A DNA stretch of 64,000 bases from Coriobacteriaceae bacterium (GTDB lineage: Bacteria > Actinomycetota > Coriobacteriia > Coriobacteriales > Coriobacteriaceae): positions 1,302,001 to 1,366,000 of the forward strand of contig DAJPGB010000001.1 in NCBI GenBank assembly GCA_025992855.1, in the 5' to 3' direction. The translations under genes were made by a program, and so were the position numbers. The notes beneath the pieces were generated by a model that worked only from the letters and a program-made list of their open reading frames with translations, was not told where the DNA came from and ran no database searches. Below are positions 48,416 to 57,989 of this stretch, one piece after another. Numbering within the stretch: position 1 is the first letter of the stretch; each line of letters begins with the position of its first letter.

Positions 48416-50637
48416 ATGGAGAAGCATAAAGTGATCTGCCCGTACTGCGGCGCCGGTTGCCAGTTTAACCTCCTGGTCCAAAACGGCCAGGTCGTGGGCA
48501 CCGAGCCGCTCAACGGCATCACCAACCAGAGCGAGCTGTGCCTTAAGGGCATGAGCGGCTATGACTTCATCAACGACACCAAGATCTTGACTCCTCGCGT
48601 ACTGCACCCGATGATCCGCCGCACCAAGGGCGCGGATCTTGAGCGCGTAAGCTGGGACGAGGCACTGGATTTCACCGCATCTAAGATGCAGGCCATAATT
48701 GACGAATATGGTCCTAACGCTGTCATGACCACCGGCTCTTCGCGAGGCGGCGCAATGAGGCGAACTACGTCATGCAGAAGTTTACGCGTGCGTGCATCGG
48801 CACCCACAGCGTAGACAACTGCGCCCGTACTTGACACGGCCCTACTGTCCTCGGTCTGATGGACACGGTTGGTTCAGGTTGCATGTCATGCTCCATCCCC
48901 GGTATGGAGGATGCGGGCTGCATTTTCCTCTTCGGCTATAACCCTGCCGATTCGCACCCCATCGTCGCAAGGCGTATCGTGCGAGCCAAAGAAAAGGGTT
49001 GCAAGATCATCGTCGCCGACCCGCGCCATATCGAAACCGCGCGTATCGCCGATCTCTACCTTCCGATCAAGAACGGTTGCAACGTCGCGTTCCTCAACGC
49101 CTTTGCCAACTGCTTGGTCAACGATGGCCTCTACGACAAGGAATTCGTCGCCGAGCACACGAACGGCTTTGACGAGTGGTGGGAGACCATCAAGAACTAC
49201 ACTCCCGAATCCGTACAGGACATCACGGGTGTCGAGCCCGCGTTGATCCACCAAGCTGCCGAGATGTACGCCACGGCGAAGCCCTCCGCCATCATTGGCT
49301 GGGGCATGGGCGTATGCCAGCAGAAGCAGAACCTGAAGACGGTGCACACCATCGCCTCCATCGCCTGCGTTGCCGGCCAGATCGGCAAACCCAATTCCGG
49401 CCTCGCGCCCGTGCGTGGTCAGAACAACGTCCAGGGCTCCTGCGATATGGGCATGCTGCCTAACCTGTACCCTGGCTACCAGAAAGTCACCGACCCCGCC
49501 GTGCGCGCCAAGTTTGCAAAGGCTTGGGGCGTGCCCGAGGAAAAGCTCCCGCTCGAGGAGGGCTACAAGCTCACCGACCTGGGCCACCTGGTCGACGAGG
49601 GCAAGGTGCACTGCTTCTACAACTACGGCGAGGACCCGGTGCAGACCGAGCCCGATTCGGCCGGTATGCGCAAGACGCTCTCCGAGCTGGATCTGTTCAT
49701 TTGCCAGGACATCTTTATGACGCAGACGACCATGCTCGCCGACGTCATCCTGCCCGCTACCTCTTGGGGCGAGCACGAGGGTGTCTTTACCGCATCCGAC
49801 CGTAGCTTCCAGCACTTTGACGCGGCTGTTCCGCCCAAGGGCGAGTGCCGCCACGACTGGGAGATCTTCGCGGACCTGTCCACGCGTATGGGCTATCCCA
49901 TGCACTACGACAACACCGAGCAGATCTGGAACGAGTGCATTAGCCTGTGCCCCAACTTTGTGGGCGCGACCTACGAGAAGATGGCTCCCGAGGGCGGTTA
50001 CGCCCAGTGGCCGGTCAAGAGCACCGATGTGAACGACCACGGTACGCCCGACATGTTCGCTGGTGGCAAGTTCACCACCAAGGACGGCCGCGCCAACCTG
50101 ATGGCGCACGACTGGGAGGCGCCCTCCGAGCTTCCCGACGATGAGTACCCGCTCATTCTGTGCACCGTCCGCGAGGTCGGTCACTACAGCTGCCGCTCGA
50201 TGACCGGCAACTGCAAGACGCTGGCGCTGCTCGCCGACGAGCCCGGCTTTGTCCGCATGAATCCCGCGGACGCCCAGGCGCGCGGCATCAAGAACGGCGA
50301 CATCGTCTCGATTCACAGCCGCCGCGGCCAGGTATACAGCCGCGCCGACGTGAGCGATCGCATCAATAAGGGCACGGTCTACATGACCTACCAGTGGTGG
50401 ATCGGCAAGTGCAACGAGCTGACCATTCACAAGGTCGACCCGGTCTCGCATACGCCCGAGGACAAGTTCTCCGCCTGCCAGGTCGACGCCATTGCCGACC
50501 AGGTTTGGGCAGAGGGCGAGGTAGAGCGTCAGTACACCGAGCTCAAGCAGGCTCTGGTGGACGCCGCTGCCCCCCAGGACGTTGAGCCTGGCGCCGCCAA
50601 GTTCGACGACGAGACGCACGTGAACCAAATCGTGTAG
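48416..50637 (+). CDS. fdhF: Formate dehydrogenase H, selenocysteine type, with an apparent frameshift
   Basis: FdhF oxidises formate to CO2 with Mo-bis-MGD, a 4Fe-4S cluster and Sec. ATG 48416 (AAGGAGG upstream) opens CPYCGAGCQFNLL, the cluster motif. The Sec codon is TGA 48832-48834 in NCARTUHGPT, codon 140 if one base is restored, the same number as in E. coli FdhF. Between 48746 and 48753 (GGCGGCGC after TCTTCGCGA) one base is missing against the expected SSRGTGNEANY, so the frame changes. The rest is intact, about 740 residues in all. This is either a sequencing or assembly error, or a recent inactivation. Confidence 0.88.
48832..48864 (+). promoter_or_regulatory. Sec UGA codon and SECIS element of fdhF
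   Basis: After TGA the sequence is CACGGCCCTACTGTCCTC and then GGTCT; the GGTCT loop starts 18 nt after the UGA, the same distance as I recall for E. coli fdhF. GTCC (48847-48850) and GGAC (48861-48864) close the apical stem. Confidence 0.8.
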
Positions 50638-50658
50638 TCCCGTTCTCGTTGGCTTTTT

Positions 50659-50701
50659 GGGCCGGGCGTCCCGTACGTTCGGGAGCCCGGCCCGTTATTT
50701 T
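50659..50701 (+). terminator. Hairpin between fdhF and hyfA
   Basis: GGGCCGGGC (50659-50667) pairs with GCCCGGCCC (50685-50693), with more pairs inside, and is followed by GTTATTTTG. It may partly end transcription, so that fdhF and its ferredoxin are made in different amounts from hyf. Confidence 0.65.
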
Positions 50702-50715
50702 GAAAGGAAGTGGGG

Positions 50716-51333
50716 ATGAACCGCTTCATCGACATCAACCCGGAGAGGTGCATCGGCTGCGGAACATGCCAGTCCGCCTGTGCCGACGCCCACCGGATGC
50801 AGGGTCTTCAGGATACGCCGCGCCTGGCGCTCGTGAAGACCGGCGGTATTTCGGCCGCCCTTGCCTGCCACCATTGCGAGGGTGCTCCCTGCGCCGAGGT
50901 TTGCCCGGTGAATGCCATCGAGCACGATGGCGATCGCATTCACGTCAAGGAGCAGGAGTGCATCGGGTGCAGGCTGTGCGCCATCGCGTGCCCCTTCGGA
51001 GCCATCCATCCCGATGGCACGTCTATCGCCGGTGTCGCAGGCATGTGCGACCCGACGCCTTCGTATCCTAAGTCCCTGAGCAGCCTGCTTACGTGGGCTC
51101 CTGGCCAGTACACCTGCGCCGTCAAGTGCGACCTGTGTGCCTTCGATCCGGACGGCCCGCATTGTGTGGCGGCGTGCCCCACCAAGGCGCTGACCGTCAT
51201 GGGCGGCGCGGCCGATCGCGAGCTCGACGAGGCCAAGCGCCTGCGCTCGATTGAAAACGGTCCGTCCGTTGACGTTACCGCTGTGGCCCAGGGCCTGTCC
51301 GAGAAAGCAGAAGGGAGCGTAAACAATGGATAG
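50716..51333 (+). CDS. hyfA: Hydrogenase-4 ferredoxin-like subunit HyfA
   Basis: The 205-residue protein has four 4Fe-4S motifs (CIGCGTCQSACADAH, CHHCEGAPCAEVCP, CIGCRLCAIACP, CDLCAFDPDGPHCVAACP). It is a paralogue of the ferredoxin before fdhF. It would link FdhF to the hydrogenase. GGAAGTGGGG lies upstream of ATG 50716. Its end overlaps hyfB by 8 nt. First gene of the twelve-gene hydrogenase operon. Confidence 0.9.
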   Translation: MNRFIDINPERCIGCGTCQSACADAHRMQGLQDTPRLALVKTGGISAALACHHCEGAPCAEVCPVNAIEHDGDRIHVKEQECIGCRLCAIACPFGAIHPDGTSIAGVAGMCDPTPSYPKSLSSLLTWAPGQYTCAVKCDLCAFDPDGPHCVAACPTKALTVMGGAADRELDEAKRLRSIENGPSVDVTAVAQGLSEKAEGSVNNG

Positions 51334-53344
51334 CATGACGCTGTTTATCGCATCGCTTGCCGTCTCGTGCATCGGTGCGCTCGCCTCGGTTCTGCTGATC
51401 AAGGCCGATAACGCCGCCAAGACCGCCGGCTGCCTTATCGGCGCCGTCGCCGCGGTGCTTTCGTTTGTGGCTGGTATCCAGGCCGTGCTGGGCGATGTCA
51501 CGTCGGTCGACACCATCGTGTTCTTCCCGTTTGCCCATTTCCAGCTGCTGCTCAATCAGCTGTCCGGTCTGTTCGTGGCGCTCATCTCGGTGCTCGCGTT
51601 TGCCGGTTCGATCTACGGTCTCAACTACTTTGATGAGTACCCGGGCAAAAAGGGCCGCGCCGGCTTCTTCTTTAACACCTTCGTGGCGTCCATGATGCTC
51701 GTCATCACCGCCGACAACGTGTTTTGGTTCTTGGTCGCCTTTGAGCTCATGTCGCTGACCTCGTACTTCCTGGTCGTGATCGAGGAGAACGAGAACTCCA
51801 TCCACGGCGGTTGGCTCTACTTTGTGATCGCGCATGTGGGCTTTGTGCTCATCATGGCGAGCTTCCTCACCATGACCAACTTCGCCGGTGGCTCGTTTGC
51901 CTTTGCGGATTTCCGCGCCACGCAGTTTAGCCCCGCGGTCGCATCCGTGTGCTTCGTGCTCGCCTTCTTTGGCTTTGGCGCCAAGGCCGGTATCATCCCG
52001 CTGCACGGCTGGCTGCCCAAGGCACATCCCGAGGCGCCGTCCAACGTGTCTGCCCTCATGTCCGGCGGCATGATCAAGATCGGTATCTTCGGCATCCTCA
52101 AGGTTGGTCTCGACCTGCTCTCCGCCTCGGGCGTTCAGGTCTGGTGGGGCCTTATGGTCATGGTCTTCGGTGCGATCTCGTCGGTCCTCGGCGTGGCCTT
52201 CGCCCTGCAGGAGCATGACATCAAGCGCCTGCTGGCCTATCACTCCGTCGAGAACATCGGCATCATTCTGCTCGGCGTCGGCGCTTCCATGGCCGCCATG
52301 GCGCTCAACTCTGTCGGCATCGCCGTCCTGGCTTTGATGGCCGCCCTCTACCACACGTTTAACCACGCGATGTTTAAGGGCGAGCTGTTCTTGGGCGCCG
52401 GTGCGCTGCTGTACTCCACGGGTACGCGCAATATGGAGAAGATGGGCGGCCTGTTCCGTCGTATGCCGGCAACGGCCATCTGCTTCCTTATTGGCGCGCT
52501 TGCCATCTCGGCCATCCCGCCCTTCAACGGATTTGTGTCCGAGTGGTTTACCTACCAGTCGCTGTTTAACGCCGCCATGCAGGGCGACAAGGCCGTCATG
52601 ATCGTGGCCGTGTTCGCTGCCGTCGCGCTCGCAATTACCGGCGCACTGGCCGTCACGTGCTTCGTCAAGGCCTATGGCGTCTCCTTTGCCTCCGCGCCCC
52701 GCTCCGAGGCCGCGTCCAATGCCAAGGAGGTTCCTGCCCCCATGGTGTTTGCACAGGGCCTGCTCGCGGCCATCTGCGTCGTGCTGGGCATTGGCGCTCC
52801 CGTGATCGCGCCCGTGCTGGTCGATGTCGCCGCGTCCGTGCTGCATCCGTACGGTGGCGTGTTTGCCGCCGAGGGCATGGAGCTCATGAACCAGTACTCC
52901 GGCGCTGCCACCTCCACGCCCGCGATCGCCATTGCGCTCGTGGTGCTCGTCGGCCTTGCCTGCGGTTATCGCAAGCTCAAGACCGTCGGCAAGGTGCAGA
53001 AGTCCCAGCCGTGGGCATGCGGTTATGCTCCCAACGAGCATATGCCCGTCGTGGCCACGACCTTTGCCTCCGAGGTGTCCTGGTTTATGCAGCCGCTCTA
53101 CACGCTGCGCGACCGCTGCACGGCCGTCTGCTGGTCCATCGCGCACTTCTTCCAGAAGCTCATCGGTGTGGCCGAGGCTGTGGAGCCCGTACCCGACAAG
53201 GTTCTCGTCGATGCCCCGCATAAGGGTGTCGAGAAGCTCGCCGACCTCGCGACTAAGCTCGAAGGCGGCAACTACAGCATCTATATCTGCTACATCGTCG
53301 CGGCACTCGTGGTGTTCCTCGTGCTCGCCGTGCAAATGGGTTAA
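51326..53344 (+). CDS. hyfB: Hydrogenase-4 membrane subunit HyfB
   Basis: The 672-residue protein is an antiporter-like (NuoL/MrpA family) subunit with about 14-16 membrane helices. Conserved stretches are SLTSYFLVVIEENENS, a lysine-containing GFGAKAGIIPLHGWLPKAHPEAPSNVSALMSGGMIK, and YHTFNHAMFKGELFLGAG. These charged residues form a proton or sodium path. It corresponds to HycC/HyfB of formate hydrogenlyase. Confidence 0.93.
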   Translation: MDSMTLFIASLAVSCIGALASVLLIKADNAAKTAGCLIGAVAAVLSFVAGIQAVLGDVTSVDTIVFFPFAHFQLLLNQLSGLFVALISVLAFAGSIYGLNYFDEYPGKKGRAGFFFNTFVASMMLVITADNVFWFLVAFELMSLTSYFLVVIEENENSIHGGWLYFVIAHVGFVLIMASFLTMTNFAGGSFAFADFRATQFSPAVASVCFVLAFFGFGAKAGIIPLHGWLPKAHPEAPSNVSALMSGGMIKIGIFGILKVGLDLLSASGVQVWWGLMVMVFGAISSVLGVAFALQEHDIKRLLAYHSVENIGIILLGVGASMAAMALNSVGIAVLALMAALYHTFNHAMFKGELFLGAGALLYSTGTRNMEKMGGLFRRMPATAICFLIGALAISAIPPFNGFVSEWFTYQSLFNAAMQGDKAVMIVAVFAAVALAITGALAVTCFVKAYGVSFASAPRSEAASNAKEVPAPMVFAQGLLAAICVVLGIGAPVIAPVLVDVAASVLHPYGGVFAAEGMELMNQYSGAATSTPAIAIALVVLVGLACGYRKLKTVGKVQKSQPWACGYAPNEHMPVVATTFASEVSWFMQPLYTLRDRCTAVCWSIAHFFQKLIGVAEAVEPVPDKVLVDAPHKGVEKLADLATKLEGGNYSIYICYIVAALVVFLVLAVQMG

Positions 53345-53356
53345 GGAGGGGAGAGC

Positions 53357-54283
53357 ATGAACAACATCGTACTTGCCGTTCTGCAGGGCGTGGTCGTTAT
53401 GGCCGTCGCGCCGTTCTTCTCCGGTCTCGGCCGCGTGATCCGCGCCAAGATGCACAACCGTCGCGGCCCCAGCATCATGCAGGACTATCGCGACCTGGCC
53501 AAGCTCTTTGCGCGCCCCGAGTCCCAGAGCGAGGACGCGAGCTTTGCGCTGCGCATTATGCCGCCGCTGTTCTTCGCCGTCGCCTTTATGCTCGCGATGG
53601 GCCTGCCGCTCTTTACGGCACAAAGCCCCATCCCGGTCTTTGGTGACGCCATCACCATCATGTACAGCCTGGCGCTCGCCCGCTTCTTCTTCGCCCTCTG
53701 CGGTGTGGATTCGTCCAACGCCTACGCCGGTATCGGCGGCGTCCGCGAGCTGCTCATGAGCGTGCTCATCGAGCCGTCCATGCTACTGGCGCTGTTTGCC
53801 GCCGCCCTGGTGTGCGGCTCCACCGACATCGCCACCATGGGTCAGCACATCATGACGGGCGCCGTCGACGCGCCGGTCGCCGTGATCCTCGCCGGCATCG
53901 CCTTTGCGATTGCCTGCTACATGGAACTCGGCAAGCTGCCGTTTGATCAGGCCGAGGCCGAGCAAGAGCTTCAGGAAGGTCCGCTCGCCGAGCTTTCCGG
54001 CCCGTCGCTCGCCATGGCCAAGCTCGCCATGTCCATGAAGCAGGTCCTGGTCGTCGCCTGGTTCTGCGCGATCTTCGTCCCCTGGGGCGAGCCCGCGACT
54101 GTGGGCGCCGCCGCCGTTCTGGGCGCGGTCATCTTCCTGGTGAAGTGCCTTATCGACTTTGTCGTATGCGGCGTGATCGAGAACTCCTGCTCGCGCTCGC
54201 GTTTTAAGGTGCTCGGCAATCAGACCTGGGCCGTCGTGGGCATCGCCGTTCTGGCGTTTGTCTTCGTGGTCGTCGGCGTGTAA
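53357..54283 (+). CDS. hyfC: Hydrogenase-4 membrane subunit HyfC
   Basis: The 308-residue protein is a NuoH/HycD homologue with about eight helices. KMHNRRGPSIMQDYRDLAKLF near the start and MELGKLPFDQAEAEQELQEGP are hallmarks of the subunit that joins the hydrogenase arm to the membrane arm. It follows hyfB by 12 nt. Confidence 0.93.
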   Translation: MNNIVLAVLQGVVVMAVAPFFSGLGRVIRAKMHNRRGPSIMQDYRDLAKLFARPESQSEDASFALRIMPPLFFAVAFMLAMGLPLFTAQSPIPVFGDAITIMYSLALARFFFALCGVDSSNAYAGIGGVRELLMSVLIEPSMLLALFAAALVCGSTDIATMGQHIMTGAVDAPVAVILAGIAFAIACYMELGKLPFDQAEAEQELQEGPLAELSGPSLAMAKLAMSMKQVLVVAWFCAIFVPWGEPATVGAAAVLGAVIFLVKCLIDFVVCGVIENSCSRSRFKVLGNQTWAVVGIAVLAFVFVVVGV

Positions 54284-54298
54284 GAGAAGGGAGAAACA

Positions 54299-55756
54299 AT
54301 GTCATTTGCAGTCAGTCTGTCCCTTCTCGGCTTGGTCGCTATCGCGGCCCCGATGGTGGCTTCGGTGCTCGTCGCCCTGTTCCCCCGTCCGTACGCCAAG
54401 TGGTTCAGCGTTTTGGGTGCCGCCGTCTCGACGGTCTGCACCATCGCCCTCGCCGCGAATTTCGCTGGCGCCGGCATGCCCGACACGCAGGTCCCCCTGA
54501 TCTCGTTTGGGCAGACCCTCGTCATGGGATTCACCTTCGATCGCATGAGCACGCTGCTCGCGCCCGCCTTTGTGGGTATCGGCCTGCTTGTCGTGATCTA
54601 TTCGATTCCCTATATGAGCGAGAATAACCGTGAGCATCCCGACGCGCCGCGTCGTCGCTTCTACGCGTACCTCGCGACCTTCATCGGCGCCATGGCCGGC
54701 CTCGTGTACAGCTCGACCCTTTTGGGGCAGCTCGTGTTCTTTGAGATCACGGGTGCGTGCTCTTGGGGCCTCATTAGCTACTACATGACGCCTACGGCCA
54801 AGAAGGCCGGCATGAAGGCCCTGATCATTACGCATATCGGTGCGCTCGGCCTGTATCTGGGCGCCGCCATCGTGTTTGCCCACACTGGCACCTTCGCCAT
54901 TACCGCGATTGCCGGCCTCGACGCCAAGCTCAAGGCTATCGTCCTTTTGCTCGTGCTGTTTGCGGCCTGGGCCAAGTCCGCACAGGTTCCCATGTACATG
55001 TGGCTGCCTTCGGCCATGGAGGCGCCGACGCCTGTTTCGGCCTACCTGCATGGTGCCTCGATGGTCAAGGTCGGCGTGTGCGTGTTCGCGCGCGCACTCG
55101 TCTCTGCCGGCGAGGTTCCCGAGATCGTTGGCTGGGTTGCCATTATCGACGCCATGGTCACCATGCTCTTTGGTTTCCTTATGTACCTGCCGCAAAAGGA
55201 CATGAAGCGCCTGCTGGCCTTCTCCACGATCGCCCAGCTCTCCTATGTGTTCTTTGGTCTGGGCCTTTCGGTCTTTGGCAGCCAGCTGGCCTTTGATGGC
55301 GCCGTGTGTCACATCTTTAACCACGCTTTCGCCAAGACGCTGTTCTTCCTGATCGCCGGTTCGTTCTCCTTCACGCTCGGCACGCGTATGCTGCCCAAGC
55401 TTCGCGGCATCGTAAAGAAGTACCCGATCTCGGGCGTGGGCTTTGGTGTCGCCGCGCTCGCCATTGCCGGCGTGCCGCCCATGAACACGTTCTTCTCGAA
55501 GTTCCAGATCATCGCCGGCGGCTTCTCTGTTGGTGCCGGCAACGTTGCGATCCTGGTGCTCGTGTGCATCATGGTTGCCGAGACCGTCGCCACCTTCGCC
55601 TGGTTCCTCAAGTGGATGGGCTATTGCCTGCCCGGCGAGCCGAGCGACGAGGTCGCTGCGGGAGCCCCGCTTCCCCGCGCGATGGCGTTCGTGTTCATCG
55701 TGCTCATCATCATGGTTATCGTCAGCGGCCCGCTTTCGGCCAGCTGGATCGGTTAG
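54299..55756 (+). CDS. hyfD: Hydrogenase-4 membrane subunit HyfD
   Basis: The 485-residue antiporter-like subunit is a NuoL/M/N relative, with WAKSAQVPMYMWLPSAMEAPTPVSAYLHGASMVKVG and HIFNHAFAKTLFFLIAG. HyfD is absent from the smaller hydrogenase-3 (Hyc) complex, so its presence identifies the larger hydrogenase-4 type that can pump more ions. It lies 15 nt after hyfC. Confidence 0.92.
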   Translation: MSFAVSLSLLGLVAIAAPMVASVLVALFPRPYAKWFSVLGAAVSTVCTIALAANFAGAGMPDTQVPLISFGQTLVMGFTFDRMSTLLAPAFVGIGLLVVIYSIPYMSENNREHPDAPRRRFYAYLATFIGAMAGLVYSSTLLGQLVFFEITGACSWGLISYYMTPTAKKAGMKALIITHIGALGLYLGAAIVFAHTGTFAITAIAGLDAKLKAIVLLLVLFAAWAKSAQVPMYMWLPSAMEAPTPVSAYLHGASMVKVGVCVFARALVSAGEVPEIVGWVAIIDAMVTMLFGFLMYLPQKDMKRLLAFSTIAQLSYVFFGLGLSVFGSQLAFDGAVCHIFNHAFAKTLFFLIAGSFSFTLGTRMLPKLRGIVKKYPISGVGFGVAALAIAGVPPMNTFFSKFQIIAGGFSVGAGNVAILVLVCIMVAETVATFAWFLKWMGYCLPGEPSDEVAAGAPLPRAMAFVFIVLIIMVIVSGPLSASWIG

Positions 55757-55769
55757 GAGGTAGAACGAC

Positions 55770-56423
55770 ATGGGTTATTCGATCGTCAACATCCTTGGCG
55801 GCCTTCTGATCGTCACGTCCACCATGGTGGTCGTCTCAAAGAACATCAAGCATGCCATCAGCTGGTATGCGGTGCAGTCGCTGGTGCTCGTGGGACTGCT
55901 CGCCACGCTCGGTGCCACTACCGGTGCGCAGGAGCTGCTTATGTGGGCTGGATCTGCCTTTATCACCAAGGTCGTCCTGGTCCCTTATATCCTTAACCGC
56001 GCATACAAGAAGATGGGCGAGCCGAGCGACGCATCGCTCAAGGCCGGCCTTAAGCCCGCGTGGGCCATCTGCATCATCGCCGTCGAGGTCGCGATCTGCT
56101 TTGCCGTCGTGACGCAGATCAGCCTGCCCACGGCCGAGGTCGCAACGCCTGCGCTCGCTATTAGCTTCGCTCACTTCTTTGTGGGCCTCACCTGCATCAT
56201 CTCGCAGCGCAACATCATGAAGCAGATCTTTGGATACTGCCTTATGGAAAACGGCAGCCATGTGACGCTCGCGCTTTTGGCCCCCACCGCTCCCGAGATT
56301 ATCGAGATCGGTATCGCCACCGACGCCATCTTTGCCGTCATCATCATGTCCATCGTCGTGCGTCGCATTTGGGACGACTCCCACTCGCTCGATGCGCGCG
56401 ACCTGTCCGAGCTGAGGGGGTAG
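55770..56423 (+). CDS. hyfE: Hydrogenase-4 membrane subunit HyfE
   Basis: The 217-residue protein has about six helices. Its C-terminal ISQRNIMKQIFGYCLMENGSH is a NuoK-like segment typical of HyfE. It probably takes part in the ion channel. AGGAGG precedes the ATG. The gap to hyfF is 3 nt. Confidence 0.9.
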   Translation: MGYSIVNILGGLLIVTSTMVVVSKNIKHAISWYAVQSLVLVGLLATLGATTGAQELLMWAGSAFITKVVLVPYILNRAYKKMGEPSDASLKAGLKPAWAICIIAVEVAICFAVVTQISLPTAEVATPALAISFAHFFVGLTCIISQRNIMKQIFGYCLMENGSHVTLALLAPTAPEIIEIGIATDAIFAVIIMSIVVRRIWDDSHSLDARDLSELRG

Positions 56424-56426
56424 TCC

Positions 56427-57986
56427 ATGGAAACGTTGATTCTCGCCCTGCTCGCGACTCCTTTGGTGTTCTCGCTGGTCATGGCATTTTTGCCCAAGAA
56501 CACGTCCTATAACGTGTTTGCCGGTCTCAACCTGGTCTCCGTCGCAGCCGTCCTGGTGCTGTCGATTATGACGGCCGGTGACGTCCTTATGAGCGGCGAA
56601 ACCGCGAGCGCTCTTGGCCTGTGGTTCCACCTCGATTCACTGGGCGCCATCTTTGTGCTGCTCATCGGCTTTATTGGTTTTCTTACGGGGCTGTTCTCGC
56701 TGCCCTATGTAAAGGCCGATATCGAGGAGGGCTCCATGCCCGCCGAGCGCGCAAAGCAGTATTTTGCGCTGTTTAGCCTGTTTGTGTTCACCATGCTGCT
56801 CGCGTGCCTGTCCAACAACATGATCCTCACGTGGGCCGCCGTGGAGGCAACCACGCTTTCCACCGTGTTCCTCGTGGGTATCTACAAGAACAAGACGGCC
56901 CTCGAGGCTTCTTGGAAGTATGCGATGGTCTGCACCGCCGGCGTGGCCTTTGGCTTGTTCGGTACGCTGCTGATCTACGCCAACGCCGCCGACGTGATTC
57001 CCAATGCCCACGAGGCCGCATTCCTGTCGTGCGTGCTGCCGTATGCCGACCAGTTCGACCCGACGCTCATGCGCCTCGCCTTTGCGTTTATCGTGATCGG
57101 CTTTGGCACCAAGGCCGGTCTGTTCCCCATGCACACTTGGCTGCCCGATGCCCACTCCCAGGCCCCGAGCCCTGTCTCGGCCCTGCTCTCGGGTGTGCTG
57201 CTTAAGTGCGCCATGCTCGTGATCATGCGCTTCTACGGCTTTACCATCCAGGCCGTGGGCGCCGAGTATCCGCAACTTTTGCTGCTGATCGTCGGCACGC
57301 TGTCCATTTTGGTGGCGGCACTTTCGATGTTTCGCCAGGACGACCTCAAGCGCCGCTTTGCGTACTCGTCTGTGGAGAACGTGGGCGTTATCGCCCTGTG
57401 CCTGGGTATCGGTGGCCCGCTGGGTATCGCCGCGGCCCTGCTGCACTGCGTGTTCCACGGCTTTACCAAGACGCTTGCCTTCTGCGTGTCCGGCAACATT
57501 CAGCACGCCTTTGGCACGCGTAGCCTGGCTAAGATCCAGGGTGTCGTCGAGGTTGCCCCCGCAACCGCCGCGCTCGCCGTCCTGGCGCTGCTCGGCCTTG
57601 GTGCCTTCCCGCCCTTCGGTATGTTTATCTCCGAGTTCCTGACTTTTGTCGCCGGTGTTACCGCCGGTCCCATGTGGCTGGTCGTCGTGGTCGCCCTCGG
57701 TCTTACCGTGGCCATCTCCGCGCTCACCCGCATCGCACTCAAGTCGGTATTCGGCCATGCACCCCAGGGCATGGGCAAGCATGAGGCCCCGGCGCTCATG
57801 CTTATCCCCGAAATCATCCTGGCTGTCATGATCTTGTGGTTTGGCATCGCCACCCCGCTGCCTCTCGTACACGGTGTGGAGACCGCGACCGGCATCGTGC
57901 TCGAGCAGAGCACCGAGGAGCTTCACGCGACGCCGATGTACCGCGCTGTGTTCGGTACCGAGACCGCTCAGAGCGAGGTGGAGTAA
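56427..57986 (+). CDS. hyfF: Hydrogenase-4 membrane subunit HyfF
   Basis: The 519-residue antiporter-like subunit has GFGTKAGLFPMHTWLPDAHSQAPSPVSALLSG and HCVFHGFTKTLAFCVSG, the third NuoL/N-like protein of the operon. Like HyfD it is specific to hydrogenase-4 type complexes. hyfG follows after 3 nt. Confidence 0.92.
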   Translation: METLILALLATPLVFSLVMAFLPKNTSYNVFAGLNLVSVAAVLVLSIMTAGDVLMSGETASALGLWFHLDSLGAIFVLLIGFIGFLTGLFSLPYVKADIEEGSMPAERAKQYFALFSLFVFTMLLACLSNNMILTWAAVEATTLSTVFLVGIYKNKTALEASWKYAMVCTAGVAFGLFGTLLIYANAADVIPNAHEAAFLSCVLPYADQFDPTLMRLAFAFIVIGFGTKAGLFPMHTWLPDAHSQAPSPVSALLSGVLLKCAMLVIMRFYGFTIQAVGAEYPQLLLLIVGTLSILVAALSMFRQDDLKRRFAYSSVENVGVIALCLGIGGPLGIAAALLHCVFHGFTKTLAFCVSGNIQHAFGTRSLAKIQGVVEVAPATAALAVLALLGLGAFPPFGMFISEFLTFVAGVTAGPMWLVVVVALGLTVAISALTRIALKSVFGHAPQGMGKHEAPALMLIPEIILAVMILWFGIATPLPLVHGVETATGIVLEQSTEELHATPMYRAVFGTETAQSEVE

Positions 57987-57989
57987 CGA

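Noticed and set aside
48746..48753. Programmed ribosomal frameshift in fdhF
   Set aside because: No slippery heptamer or pseudoknot is seen, and a -1 slip would put Arg at a normally conserved Gly. A missing base is simpler.
51275..53623. 782-residue open frame on the minus strand opposite hyfB
   Set aside because: It is the antisense shadow of a GC-rich gene. Its translation is rich in His, Gly, Arg and Asp without any fold signature, while hyfB on the other strand is clear.
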